Origin: an uncultured Opitutia bacterium
GTDB taxonomy: Bacteria > Verrucomicrobiota > Verrucomicrobiia > Opitutales > UBA953
DNA: 15,189 bases
NCBI GenBank assembly: GCA_903921665.1
Contig: CAIXQT010000313.1
Span: 1-15,189, forward strand
Reading direction: 5' to 3'
The notes under the pieces were generated by a model. The model was not told the origin of the DNA and made no database searches. It was given only the letters and a program-made list of their open reading frames with translations. Both the position numbers and the translations under genes were made by a program. Below are positions 1-9,880 of the stretch, in pieces; position 1 is the first letter of the stretch; each line of letters begins with the position of its first letter.

Positions 1-1328
1 AAATTCTTGGAGTCGTAAAGCCCCACGACGCGGGCGACCTGATCGCCCTGCTTGACGGCTTGGGACTGTTCCACGCGCTTGCCTTCGATGGACCAGACGG
101 CGCTCGCGCCATCGGCGCCGCCCGAGACGAGGCGACCATCCGGCAAGAAGGAGACCGACTGGACATTGCCGCCATGAGCGTTCCAGCTGGCGACCTGCTT
201 GCCGGTCTTCATCTCCCAGGTAGTGATGACGCCATCGGCGGAACAACTGGCCAGGATGTTGGAGTCGGCGCGCCAGGCGAGGTCGGTGACGCTGCCCTTA
301 TGCTGGCCGAGGGCGTAGAATTCGCCGCCGTTGTCGGCCTCCCAGACGAAGACGTTGCCGTTGCGGTCGGAAGTCGCCAGCAGCACGCCGTCGGGGCTGA
401 AGTCCGCGCCGGTGACCCACTCGGTGTGCTTGGAAATCAGGTAAAGCTGTTCGCCATTGGCGACGTCGAAGCACTTCACCTTCTTGGCGTTGGTGGCGAT
501 GACGACCTTGCGATGATCAGGCGAGATGTCGGCGGACATCACCTGGTCGAATTCCTTGCCGATCTCGGTGACGCGCTTGCCCGTCTTCACGTCCCAGACG
601 ATGGCGTGGCCGATCTTGCCGCCACGACCGCCGCCCATGACGAGCAACGAGCCGTTGGCGCTGAACTTGAGCGAGCGGGCGTAGCCCTCGGCGTAAGGCA
701 GGATGCCGGCGAGCTCATGGGAGTCGGTATCGTAGAGCAGGATCTGCTTCTGGCCGGCAACGGCGAGCAACGAGGTCCAAGGGCTGGCGGCCATCGCGAT
801 GACCGCGGAGGTGCGAGGCGTGACGATGACCGGCTCGAGCAGGACGTTCTCGGGACGCGCCACGGGGCCGGTCGGCTTGCCTGCGCCACCGGCGAAACTC
901 AGGTCGACCTTGGGCTTGTTGGATTTGCTCGCCACGCTGCCCTTGGCCTGCAGGACGCCTCCGGCGATCCACTTGGAAAGCAACGCGAGGTCCTTGGCGT
1001 CGAGCGGCGCGCCTTCCGGCGGCATGAAAGGCTCTTCCTTCTTCGCGCTGCAGGTCCAGAGACGGCTTCCCTGCGGGTTACCCGCGTCGACGACCGCGCC
1101 GCCGCTGCCTCCGCTCATGAGGCCGGAGTAGCTGGTGAGCTCCAGTCCGCCCTTCTTCTTGTCAGGGTTATGGCAGGAGAAGCACTTGTTCTCGAGCAAC
1201 GGCCGGATATGGTCGTCGTACGTCAGCTTCTCGTTGTCCTGCGCCCAGGCGGCGGTCGAAAGCAGGCCGGCCGCGAGGACGAGCGAGCGACGGGAAAGCC
1301 AACGAAGGCTTGGGGCGACGGAAGACAT
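1..1328 (-). CDS. Exported monoheme cytochrome c / WD40 beta-propeller protein (C-terminus beyond window)
   Basis: The reverse strand is open from ATG at 1328 to the left edge, giving 442 complete codons and no stop, so the gene is partial at its 3' end. Residues 1-30 form a signal peptide with an arginine pair (SRRSLVLAAGLL), cleaved probably after AWA. A planctomycete-type cytochrome domain (PSCyt1-like) follows, with heme motif CFSCH at 49-53 and MPPEG at 102-106, whose Met is the likely distal ligand. Residues ~170-442 hold WD40-type blades, with recurring units such as IVWDVKTGK, VFVWEADNG, TWEMKTGK and VWSIEGK. The protein probably acts outside the cytoplasm as an electron-transfer or docking partner; the substrate is unknown. 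It is last of four same-strand genes within the window, 13 nt after the DUF1549/DUF1553 gene. No Shine-Dalgarno precedes the ATG. The family assignment is firm; the function is inferred. Confidence 0.9.
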   Translation of the reverse strand, partial: MSSVAPSLRWLSRRSLVLAAGLLSTAAWAQDNEKLTYDDHIRPLLENKCFSCHNPDKKKGGLELTSYSGLMSGGSGGAVVDAGNPQGSRLWTCSAKKEEPFMPPEGAPLDAKDLALLSKWIAGGVLQAKGSVASKSNKPKVDLSFAGGAGKPTGPVARPENVLLEPVIVTPRTSAVIAMAASPWTSLLAVAGQKQILLYDTDSHELAGILPYAEGYARSLKFSANGSLLVMGGGRGGKIGHAIVWDVKTGKRVTEIGKEFDQVMSADISPDHRKVVIATNAKKVKCFDVANGEQLYLISKHTEWVTGADFSPDGVLLATSDRNGNVFVWEADNGGEFYALGQHKGSVTDLAWRADSNILASCSADGVITTWEMKTGKQVASWNAHGGNVQSVSFLPDGRLVSGGADGASAVWSIEGKRVEQSQAVKQGDQVARVVGLYDSKN

Positions 1329-1341
1329 GCGGAAAGAATGA

Positions 1342-4155
<2,814 letters not shown>

Positions 4156-4165
4156 GGCGGGTAAA

Positions 4166-6604
4166 TCAGTTCTTGGGGGCTTCGTTCTTCTGGCGGAGTT
4201 GTTCGAGGCGGGAAAGGACGACCGGGGCGGCCGGGGCGGCGGCGCTCGGCTTGGCGGCGGCCGGCGCGGCGGCCTTGGCGACCGGCGCGGGGGCGGCCTT
4301 GCGGGCGGGATCGAGACGCAGGATCGACCCGAGCGCGATGCGGTGCGTGGCGACGGCATTGCCCATGGGGATGTCGACCTGCACGAACATGTTCGCGACC
4401 TTGCCGACGCGGGACTTCTCGTCGGTCTCGACGGTGAAGCGCAGCTCCTTGGTATCCTTGGTGACCTTGATCGGGGCGATGCGGATGGTGTCCGGAGCAC
4501 CGACCAGCTGGGCGACGGCTTCGCCTTCGAACGGACGCGTGACTTCGAAGTTGGTGGTCATCAGGCCGGGCGTGCCGACTTCCATGGCCGTGAGCGGGAT
4601 CGCGTTCGCGGCGACGAAGGGAAGGTCCGTGGCGAGCACGGTCAGGGGAGAGGCGTTGTACACGTTGCCCTTGCCGGCGGTGGCCTCGCCTTGCACGACG
4701 AACTTCCAAGGCTTGGTGTCGACGTTGGCGTTGGCGCTCAGCTGGAACACGCACTCGTTGGAACCTTCGGCGATGGTCTGCTCACCGAGCGAGGAGACGC
4801 CCGGCGGGGTCCAGCACATGAAGACGCGGATCGGGCCCTTGAAGCCTTCCTTACGCTTCGCGATGACCTTGAGGTTGAAGATGCCGTTGCGCACCAGCGG
4901 CACCTGCGGCTTCTCGATCTCGAGGGAGTAAGGCGCCTCGTCGACGACGGCGACCGGCAGCTGGTCTTCGATGCCTTGATAATAGATGGTGTTACCGACG
5001 CGCACGATGTCGAAGGTGCGGCGCATCTGGCCGACGATCTTCTTGGCGGGATCCACCGGCTGCAGCGTCGGGGTGATGACGACGCCGGCATAGGGCGCGT
5101 CCGCGGCGGCTTCAAGCACGAGCGGTACGCCAGGCAGGTCGCCGGGGGCGGCGTCCTCGAGAAGCTTCACGCCGGCGGGCAGACCCTTCAGGTCGAAGCG
5201 ATAATCGCCGCTGACGCCGTTACGCGTGAAGTTCTCGAGCAGCACCATGCGTCCGCCGCGAGGGACGGCCATGAACTGACGGAGGCTGCTGTCGTTGACG
5301 CTGTAGTCGGGCGAAGCGAAGGAGAGGCTCGGCTGGGAGGCGACCATCTCGATGCGGTAGACGAAGTTGGGTCCGCCGCGTTCGAGGTGGTCGGCGATGC
5401 GCACCGTGTAGATGCCGTCGACGGACGCGGTGAACTTGAAGCGCGAGTCGAGGCGACGCATGCCGCCGCCGTCGTCGTTGCCGACGATCGAGGATCCCTT
5501 CGGGGTGTACACGTTGACGACGGGATCGAGGGGCGAGCCCAAGATCTGGGCGAGGGCGCGGCATTCGAAGACCTGCCCCTTCTTGAGCGGCACGCGGAAG
5601 CAGTCGATGTCGCCCGGCTTCTCGATGATGCCGTTCAGCGCATAGGCCTGGGCCTCGACGGCGAGGGTGCCCTTCTCGAAAGTCTCGTTCGGCTCGGCCT
5701 CGAGCGTGTTGTCGACGGTCGACAGGCGGAAGAGATTGCCGGACGGAGCGGGCGACTGGGACTTCGGGTAGAGGACGTACTCGGCGTCGTCTTCGGTCGG
5801 CAGCGTCACCTCCTCGGCAAAGGAATCACGGGACTCGACGAAGCGGACGCTCAGTTTCGAGCCGAGCTTGCCGCCGGCGGGATAGATCGCGTCCGGACGG
5901 CGGAAGTCGCCGACATGCAGGCGGTAGTAGGAATTGCCGGAACCGCGGTAGGAGGATTCGCGGACCATCACGTAGTAGTCGCCGTCGTATTCGGCGATGA
6001 AGGAGCAGTAACCGTCCTGGCGGTGCAGGATCGTGTCATCCGAGAAGGCCTTCTCGAACTTGTCCTTGTCGAGGATCGCGATGTACGGATCGAACGCGCC
6101 CTGCGGGATCGCGGCCAGACGGAGTCCGTCGACCTGGACGCCGATGCGCTGGCCCTTCTTGACGGTGACCTTGTAGTAATCGACGTCTTCGGCGAGCACC
6201 ACGCCCTCGACGGTCTGGTTCATCGCGATCGTCTGGGCGGCGGTGAATTCGCTATTCGGCTCCTTCTCCTCCACGCTCGGGAAGGGGCTCGCGAAGAACT
6301 GGCGCATGTGCGAGACGCCGGACTTCGTGCGCACGCGCATGATGTGATTGCCGGCGCGGACGCTCGGATCGATCGCCAAGGTCAGCTCGACCTTGTTCGC
6401 CGCGCGGCTTTCGACGGACTTCACCTTGAAGCCCGGCGTGTAGAACATGAGGTCCTCGAAATCGTCGAGGCGGGCGCCGCCGAGCGTCAGCTTGACGTCG
6501 GCACCGATCTGGCCGCCGTGCGGTTTCAGCGTCGAGACGTCGGGATAGGCCGCCCAAGCGACGAGCGGGGCGGAGAGGAGCGCGGCAAGGTGGCGGAACT
6601 TCAT
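4166..6604 (-). CDS. Exported PPC-domain / Ig-like surface protein with Ala-Pro tail
   Basis: The protein has 812 residues and begins at ATG 6604 with a short signal peptide (MKFRHLAALLSAPLVAWA). Residues ~20-105 resemble an IPT/TIG-type Ig fold. A first PPC-like (bacterial pre-peptidase C-terminal) domain spans ~115-232, from EPNSE to SYYRLHVGD, with the typical DVDYYKV and DGDYYVMV strands. A second spans ~302-420, from EPNET through GDIDCFRV to VYRIEM. The remainder looks like further beta-sandwich repeats. The last 50 residues (763-812) are rich in Ala, Pro and Lys and look like a flexible linker or envelope-anchoring tail. No catalytic motif is visible, so a binding or scaffold role for its operon partners is likely. 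PPC proteins next to DUF1501 and DUF1549/1553 genes are a recurrent arrangement in this bacterial group. The gene lies between the DUF1501 gene (70 nt upstream) and the DUF1549 gene. Confidence 0.9.
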   Translation of the reverse strand: MKFRHLAALLSAPLVAWAAYPDVSTLKPHGGQIGADVKLTLGGARLDDFEDLMFYTPGFKVKSVESRAANKVELTLAIDPSVRAGNHIMRVRTKSGVSHMRQFFASPFPSVEEKEPNSEFTAAQTIAMNQTVEGVVLAEDVDYYKVTVKKGQRIGVQVDGLRLAAIPQGAFDPYIAILDKDKFEKAFSDDTILHRQDGYCSFIAEYDGDYYVMVRESSYRGSGNSYYRLHVGDFRRPDAIYPAGGKLGSKLSVRFVESRDSFAEEVTLPTEDDAEYVLYPKSQSPAPSGNLFRLSTVDNTLEAEPNETFEKGTLAVEAQAYALNGIIEKPGDIDCFRVPLKKGQVFECRALAQILGSPLDPVVNVYTPKGSSIVGNDDGGGMRRLDSRFKFTASVDGIYTVRIADHLERGGPNFVYRIEMVASQPSLSFASPDYSVNDSSLRQFMAVPRGGRMVLLENFTRNGVSGDYRFDLKGLPAGVKLLEDAAPGDLPGVPLVLEAAADAPYAGVVITPTLQPVDPAKKIVGQMRRTFDIVRVGNTIYYQGIEDQLPVAVVDEAPYSLEIEKPQVPLVRNGIFNLKVIAKRKEGFKGPIRVFMCWTPPGVSSLGEQTIAEGSNECVFQLSANANVDTKPWKFVVQGEATAGKGNVYNASPLTVLATDLPFVAANAIPLTAMEVGTPGLMTTNFEVTRPFEGEAVAQLVGAPDTIRIAPIKVTKDTKELRFTVETDEKSRVGKVANMFVQVDIPMGNAVATHRIALGSILRLDPARKAAPAPVAKAAAPAAAKPSAAAPAAPVVLSRLEQLRQKNEAPKN

Positions 6605-6616
6605 AAAACGTTTCAG

Positions 6617-6642
6617 CGGGGCGCAGCCCGCCCGCCGCCCCG
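6617..6642 (-). other. GC-rich hairpin between the DUF1501 and PPC genes
   Basis: CGGGGCG (6617-6623) and CGCCCCG (6636-6642) can form a 7-bp stem with a 12-nt loop in the 70-nt gap. There is no T-run after it on the minus strand, so it is not a standard terminator. An mRNA processing or stability element that sets the level of downstream genes is possible. Confidence 0.35.
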
Positions 6643-6656
6643 ATGAGGGAGGCGGA

Positions 6657-6680
6657 TGGGGATCAGGCGCCGGATCAGGC
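6657..6680 (-). repeat. 12-bp near-duplication giving tandem in-frame stops after DUF1501
   Basis: GGATCAGGC occurs at 6660-6668 and 6672-6680, offset by 12 bases. Read on the minus strand this yields GCC-TGA-TCC twice in the same frame, so the gene ends with two stop codons four codons apart. Confidence 0.6.
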
Positions 6681-8006
6681 CAGCCAGTCGGTCATGATGC
6701 GACCGCCGTTGACGATGTCGACCGGACGGCCGCCGTCGGACATGATGCGCTTCTCGGAGTTGATGCCGAGGACGCGGTACATGGTCTTCGCAAGGTCTTC
6801 CGGGCCGACCGCGTCGCGGTCCGGCTCGCCGCCGAGGGCGTCGGAGGCGCCGTGGATGTAGCCTTCCTTCATGCCACCGCCGGCCATGGCGACGGAGAAG
6901 ACGCGCGGCCAGTGGTCGCGGCCGTTGGTGCCGTTGATCTTCGGAGTGCGTCCGAACTCGGAGCTCACGAGGACGAGCGTGCGCTTGAGCATGCCGCGGT
7001 CCTGGAGGTCGGTGATGAGGCGGGCGAAAGCCTGGTCGAACTGCGGAGCTTGGCCGTCGAAGGCGCCCTTGATGTTCGAGTGGTGATCCCAGCCGCCAAA
7101 GGTGACGGAAACCATGCGGACGCCGGCCTCGACGAGGCGACGGGCGAGGAGGAAGCGCTGTCCGGCGGTGTTGCGGCCGTACTCGTCGCGCAGCTTGTCG
7201 GATTCTTTGGAGAGGTTGAAGGCCTCGCGGGCCTTGGCGCTGCTGACGAGGCCGTAGGCGGCCTGCTGGAAGCTATCCATGGCGCCGATGGCGTCGGACT
7301 TCTCGGTGGCGCGGAAATGCTCGTCGACGGCGGCCAGCATGCTGCGGCGGCGGTCGAAGCGCTGCGTGGTGACGTCCTTCGGGGCGAGGAGGTCGCGAAC
7401 GGCGAAGTTCGACGAGGCCGGATCGCTACCGAGCGCGAACGGACCGAAGGCGCTGCTCATGTAGCCGGTACCCTGTTCCGGGATGCTCTGGCTCGGGACG
7501 ACGACGTAAGGCGGCAGGTTGTTACGGCTGCCCTGTTCGTGCGAGATGACGGAGCCGTAGCTCGGGAATTTGATGGCCGGGCTCGGACGGTAGCCGGTGA
7601 ACATGTTGTGCGTGCCGCGCTCGTGGGCCGCTTCGCCGTGCGTCATCGAACGGACGACGGTCAGCTTGTTCATGATCTTCGCGATGTTCACGAACTTCTC
7701 ACCGACGTATTCGCCGGGGATGGAAGTCTTGATCGGAGTGTACGGACCGCGGTAGTCGGGCGAAGCGAAAGGCTTCGGATCCCAGGACTCGTGCTGCGCC
7801 ATGCCGCCGGGCAGGTAGATGTGGATGACGGAGTCGGCCATCGCGTTGAAGGACTCGACACTGGGGATCTCCAGCGCCTTCAGGCGAAGCATGTTCGGCA
7901 GGCTCAGGCCGAGCGTGCCGACCATGCCGATATGCATGAAGTCTCGACGGCTCAGCGCGTTGAGAACGTCAGGGTGGTTTCCTTCACAGTTGCGATGGAG
8001 TTTCAT
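6675..8006 (-). CDS. Tat-exported DUF1501 protein (alkaline phosphatase/sulfatase-fold-like)
   Basis: The protein has 443 residues and begins at ATG 8006. Residues 19-24 (SRRDFM) followed by a hydrophobic stretch form a twin-arginine signal. DUF1501 hallmarks are present: GGMAQHESWDPKP (67-79), AHERGTHNMFTGYRP (127-141), GGWDHH (304-309), SEFGRTP (349-355) and GRDHWP (362-367). These His, Asp and Glu positions resemble metal sites of the alkaline-phosphatase/sulfatase superfamily to which DUF1501 is related, but no substrate is established. Tat export would fit folding with a cofactor or metal before secretion. It is the first gene of the minus-strand cassette, behind the AT-rich island at 8007-8147. 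Its leader shows a run of six Cs and no Shine-Dalgarno. A 12-bp near-duplication at its end supplies a second in-frame TGA. The family assignment is confident; the activity is unknown. Confidence 0.93.
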   Translation of the reverse strand: MKLHRNCEGNHPDVLNALSRRDFMHIGMVGTLGLSLPNMLRLKALEIPSVESFNAMADSVIHIYLPGGMAQHESWDPKPFASPDYRGPYTPIKTSIPGEYVGEKFVNIAKIMNKLTVVRSMTHGEAAHERGTHNMFTGYRPSPAIKFPSYGSVISHEQGSRNNLPPYVVVPSQSIPEQGTGYMSSAFGPFALGSDPASSNFAVRDLLAPKDVTTQRFDRRRSMLAAVDEHFRATEKSDAIGAMDSFQQAAYGLVSSAKAREAFNLSKESDKLRDEYGRNTAGQRFLLARRLVEAGVRMVSVTFGGWDHHSNIKGAFDGQAPQFDQAFARLITDLQDRGMLKRTLVLVSSEFGRTPKINGTNGRDHWPRVFSVAMAGGGMKEGYIHGASDALGGEPDRDAVGPEDLAKTMYRVLGINSEKRIMSDGGRPVDIVNGGRIMTDWLA

Positions 8007-8147
8007 ATGACTGAGGGGGGTGCCTTTGAGACAGTTAGATGTCTGACAGGTTGCGAATAAATATGCACTTTTCTCTTAAGAAGAGGTGTATCCAATTAAA
8101 TGGATTAATTCGGTCTTAAAATCATATAAACGACTGTTTTAAATCCT
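8007..8147 (-). promoter_or_regulatory. AT-rich island, probable promoter/leader region of the DUF1501 operon
   Basis: This 141-nt gap is markedly AT-rich against a GC-rich window. It precedes the four-gene minus-strand cassette. On the minus strand a TATGAT (8126-8121) resembles a -10 box, but no convincing -35 lies at the usual spacing. It also holds the interrupted palindromes CTCTT-AAG-AAGAG (8073-8085) and AATTAA-5nt-TTAATT (8094-8110), which are candidate operator sites. The assignment as a promoter rests on position and composition; the exact start point cannot be seen. Confidence 0.5.
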
Positions 8148-8155
8148 TTAAATCC
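8138..8155. repeat. Tandem 9-bp direct repeat across the phosphoesterase stop codon
   Basis: TTTAAATCC occurs twice in direct succession (8138-8146 and 8147-8155). The stop codon of the phosphoesterase gene (8148-8150, minus strand) lies in the second copy. It could be a slippage duplication or a pair of binding sites. Confidence 0.6.
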
Positions 8156-9074
8156 TGAAAATCAGCTCTCGCGACGGCTCCCGGCCCTGCCCGGAGATGA
8201 TGACCCGGTCGTCAAGAAATCGGGCGGTGGCGTAAGCATTGGTATCCGGAGTCTCCACCATGCCTCGAAAAGTCACGCACGGGAGTCCTTCGACCCGGGA
8301 GAAACCGCCGTCATGATGATGGCCATTGAACCAAGCGACGACGTTCCGATGACGGCCCAACGCCGCGAGGACTTCCGTCGCGTCCCATGCGTCGTATGAT
8401 CCCGCGGGGGCGACGGGGTGATGCGCGCACACGACGACCTTGAGACCCTTCGCCGCCGCGTCGGCCGCGATCCGCTCGAACCAGGCGAGCTGCCGCGGAC
8501 CGACAGCCCCGTTCCAATCCTGCGCCTGCGGTAGCTTGCGCGCCTTCACGCGGGCGAGCTCCGCCACGGCCGTAGCCCGCTCGGCGCTGCCGGCGAGCGT
8601 CGCATACGTGCTCACGGCCCCGGTATCGAGCACCACGAAACGGAAGCCTGGACGGTCGAAGAAACGATGGCGGGCGGCGATGCCGAGACGGGCATCGACC
8701 TTCGTCTTATCCCCGTCCAGCAAGGCGAAATCGTGGTTGCCGAGGACATGCTCCCAGCGATGGCGGGACGCGGCGAGCGGCTTGAGGATCTCATCGAAGC
8801 TCCGCCATTCGCGGTCGATGGTGTCGCCGAGGTTCACGCAGAAGTCGAGCGGTCGGCCGTTGAAATGATCTACGGCGGCGCCGAGCTTGGCGACGGATGC
8901 GCGATAGGCGCGCGTACCGCGGTCAGGGATGTCGGCGTACTGCGGGTCGGCGACGATACCGACCTCGAAGCCGGCCTGACGCGAAGCGCAGCCGACGAAG
9001 GGCGCCACCGCGACGCCAAGGGCGAGTTGACGCAGGAAACGACGGCGGGGCAGCGACGAAGGCATGCTTTTCAT
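8148..9074 (-). CDS. Exported calcineurin-like metallophosphoesterase, ADPRM-like
   Basis: All the metal-binding blocks of a calcineurin-like phosphoesterase are visible: ADPQYAD, NLGDTID, LGNHDF, AHHPV and NGHHHDGGF, in that order over about 215 residues. The DPQYAD opening and the GHHHDGG close resemble the Mn-dependent ADP-ribose/CDP-alcohol diphosphatase (ADPRM) group, so hydrolysis of a nucleotide diphosphate or similar phosphoester is plausible; the substrate is unproven. The N-terminus has a twin-arginine signal (PRRRFLRQLALG) ending in FVGCAS, a possible lipobox, so the enzyme may be a Tat-exported lipoprotein. Three in-frame ATGs compete: 9092 (314 aa), 9074 (308 aa, chosen because MKS gives a typical n-region) and 9065 (305 aa). 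The outermost begins only 9 nt past a terminator. The stop TAA falls inside a tandem 9-bp repeat. No terminator is evident before the DUF1501 gene 141 nt downstream. Confidence 0.85.
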   Translation of the reverse strand: MKSMPSSLPRRRFLRQLALGVAVAPFVGCASRQAGFEVGIVADPQYADIPDRGTRAYRASVAKLGAAVDHFNGRPLDFCVNLGDTIDREWRSFDEILKPLAASRHRWEHVLGNHDFALLDGDKTKVDARLGIAARHRFFDRPGFRFVVLDTGAVSTYATLAGSAERATAVAELARVKARKLPQAQDWNGAVGPRQLAWFERIAADAAAKGLKVVVCAHHPVAPAGSYDAWDATEVLAALGRHRNVVAWFNGHHHDGGFSRVEGLPCVTFRGMVETPDTNAYATARFLDDRVIISGQGREPSRELIFRI

Positions 9075-9083
9075 TAAGCATGC
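9062..9083. repeat. Perfect 8-bp inverted repeat over the phosphoesterase start region
   Basis: GCATGCTT (9062-9069) and AAGCATGC (9076-9083) are separated by a 6-nt loop. The second candidate ATG (9074) lies in the loop and the third (9065) in an arm. It could be an RNA hairpin gating initiation or a dimeric operator. Confidence 0.6.
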
Positions 9084-9100
9084 ATCCGGCATTCCCCAAT

Positions 9101-9131
9101 GAAAAAGGGCGGGGTTGCTCCCCCGCCCTTT
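9101..9131 (-). terminator. Intrinsic terminator of the DUF1080 gene
   Basis: A perfect 11-bp inverted repeat (AAAGGGCGGGG at 9104-9114 and CCCCGCCCTTT at 9121-9131) flanks a 6-nt loop. Read on the minus strand, the hairpin ends in a run of Ts (9106-9102). It lies 22 nt downstream of the DUF1080 stop at 9154 and only 9-36 nt upstream of the possible starts of the phosphoesterase gene. Confidence 0.88.
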
Positions 9132-9153
9132 CGGACTGAAAAGCAGCGGCGGC

Positions 9154-9771
9154 TTACTTGAGCTCGGCGATCGAGATATTACGGTACTCGACCTTCATCT
9201 TCACGTTGCCGTGCACCTGGAGACCCACCGGGGCGGCCTTGGGATAGTTGGCGTCGACGTAGTTGGAGACCTGTTCTCCATTGATCCAGACGGTATAGGT
9301 GTCGCCCTTGGCCTGGAAGCGGATCTTGTTCCACTCGCCGTTCTTCCAGAGGGTCGCGACCTTCGGCGCCCAGCCGGCTTCGGGGTACTTGCCGATGTAG
9401 AAAGCACCGGTCATGTCCTTCTTCAGGGAGCGGGAAACACCGATCTGCATCTGGATGTCCTTCTTACCGGCGGCGTCACGGCGGACCATGATGCCGCTGT
9501 CGATCTCTCCGTTGAAACGGCATTCGCACTCGATGACGACGTCCTGGTAGGACTTCTCGGTGTAGAGCATATTGCCCTTCTTGTAGTCCTTGAAGGACGC
9601 GTCGTTCGCCCCCGTCAGGACGCCGTCCGCGACGGTCCAGAAGGCGTCGCTGCCGGAGGTCTTCCAGCCGGCGAGATCCTTGCCATTGAAGGCGGACTCG
9701 AGTTTGACGTCGGCGGCGGAGGCCGAGACGACGAGGGCGGCGAGCGCCGCGAGGAGACGGAGGGATTTCAT
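9154..9771 (-). CDS. Exported DUF1080 (3-keto-disaccharide hydrolase-type) protein
   Basis: The protein has 205 residues and starts at ATG 9771, where a clean Sec signal peptide begins (MKSLRLLAALAALVVSASA). The frame is open 25 codons further upstream, but that stretch is a translated C-run repeat (PTPIPTPTP) and is rejected. The DUF1080 (PF06439) fold, a concanavalin-like beta-sandwich, is recognised from FNGKDLAGW (28-36), WTVADGVLTG (45-54), EIDSGIMVRR (89-98), GEWNKIRFQAKGDTYTVWIN (145-164), PVGLQVHG (181-188) and EYRNISIAEL (195-204). Some members hydrolyse 3-keto-glycosides; most are uncharacterised, so saccharide processing in the periplasm is an inference. A strong intrinsic terminator sits 22 nt after the stop, so the gene appears monocistronic. 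It is divergent from the NHL propeller gene at 9881. Confidence 0.92.
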   Translation of the reverse strand: MKSLRLLAALAALVVSASAADVKLESAFNGKDLAGWKTSGSDAFWTVADGVLTGANDASFKDYKKGNMLYTEKSYQDVVIECECRFNGEIDSGIMVRRDAAGKKDIQMQIGVSRSLKKDMTGAFYIGKYPEAGWAPKVATLWKNGEWNKIRFQAKGDTYTVWINGEQVSNYVDANYPKAAPVGLQVHGNVKMKVEYRNISIAELK

Positions 9772-9880
9772 ATTAGGGGTGGGGGTAGGGATAGGGGTGG
9801 GGGCAGGAGATACAATAAAAGAGCGATGCCGAAATCCATTTGCCACCTACAACCCCTACCCCTACCCCTTCATCACCCCC
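9772..9880. promoter_or_regulatory. Divergent regulatory region between DUF1080 and NHL propeller genes
   Basis: The 109-nt gap between start codons has an A-rich centre (9811-9820) flanked by a G-run arm and a C-run arm. On the plus strand TACAAT (9811-9816) is one mismatch from a -10 consensus; no good -35 is visible. Both leaders are C-rich in the sense direction. The region must hold both promoters unless transcription starts inside the neighbouring genes. Confidence 0.45.
9775..9880. repeat. Mirrored G-run / C-run tracts (imperfect inverted repeat, CCCCTA-type units)
   Basis: The left arm has five G-runs of 3-5 bases in 28 nt (9776-9779, 9781-9785, 9788-9790, 9794-9797, 9799-9803) separated by 1-3 bases. 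The right arm has C-runs at 9853-9856, 9859-9862, 9865-9868 and 9876-9880, the first three spaced by TA. The arms are approximately reverse-complementary. Each arm meets quadruplex-motif spacing on its G-rich strand. Confidence 0.8.

Noticed and set aside
4156..4500. 115-residue N-terminal extension of the DUF1549 protein
   Set aside because: It is low-complexity Arg/Pro/Ser sequence overlapping the PPC gene in another frame; the signal peptide begins at 4155.
8094..8110. AATTAA/TTAATT stem as a terminator of the phosphoesterase gene
   Set aside because: The stem is only A-T pairs and is not followed by a T-run on the minus strand, so it is unlikely to terminate.
9772..9846. 25-residue N-terminal extension of the DUF1080 protein (PTPIPTPTP)
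   Set aside because: It is a translation of the C-run leader, and a standard signal peptide starts at the internal ATG 9771.
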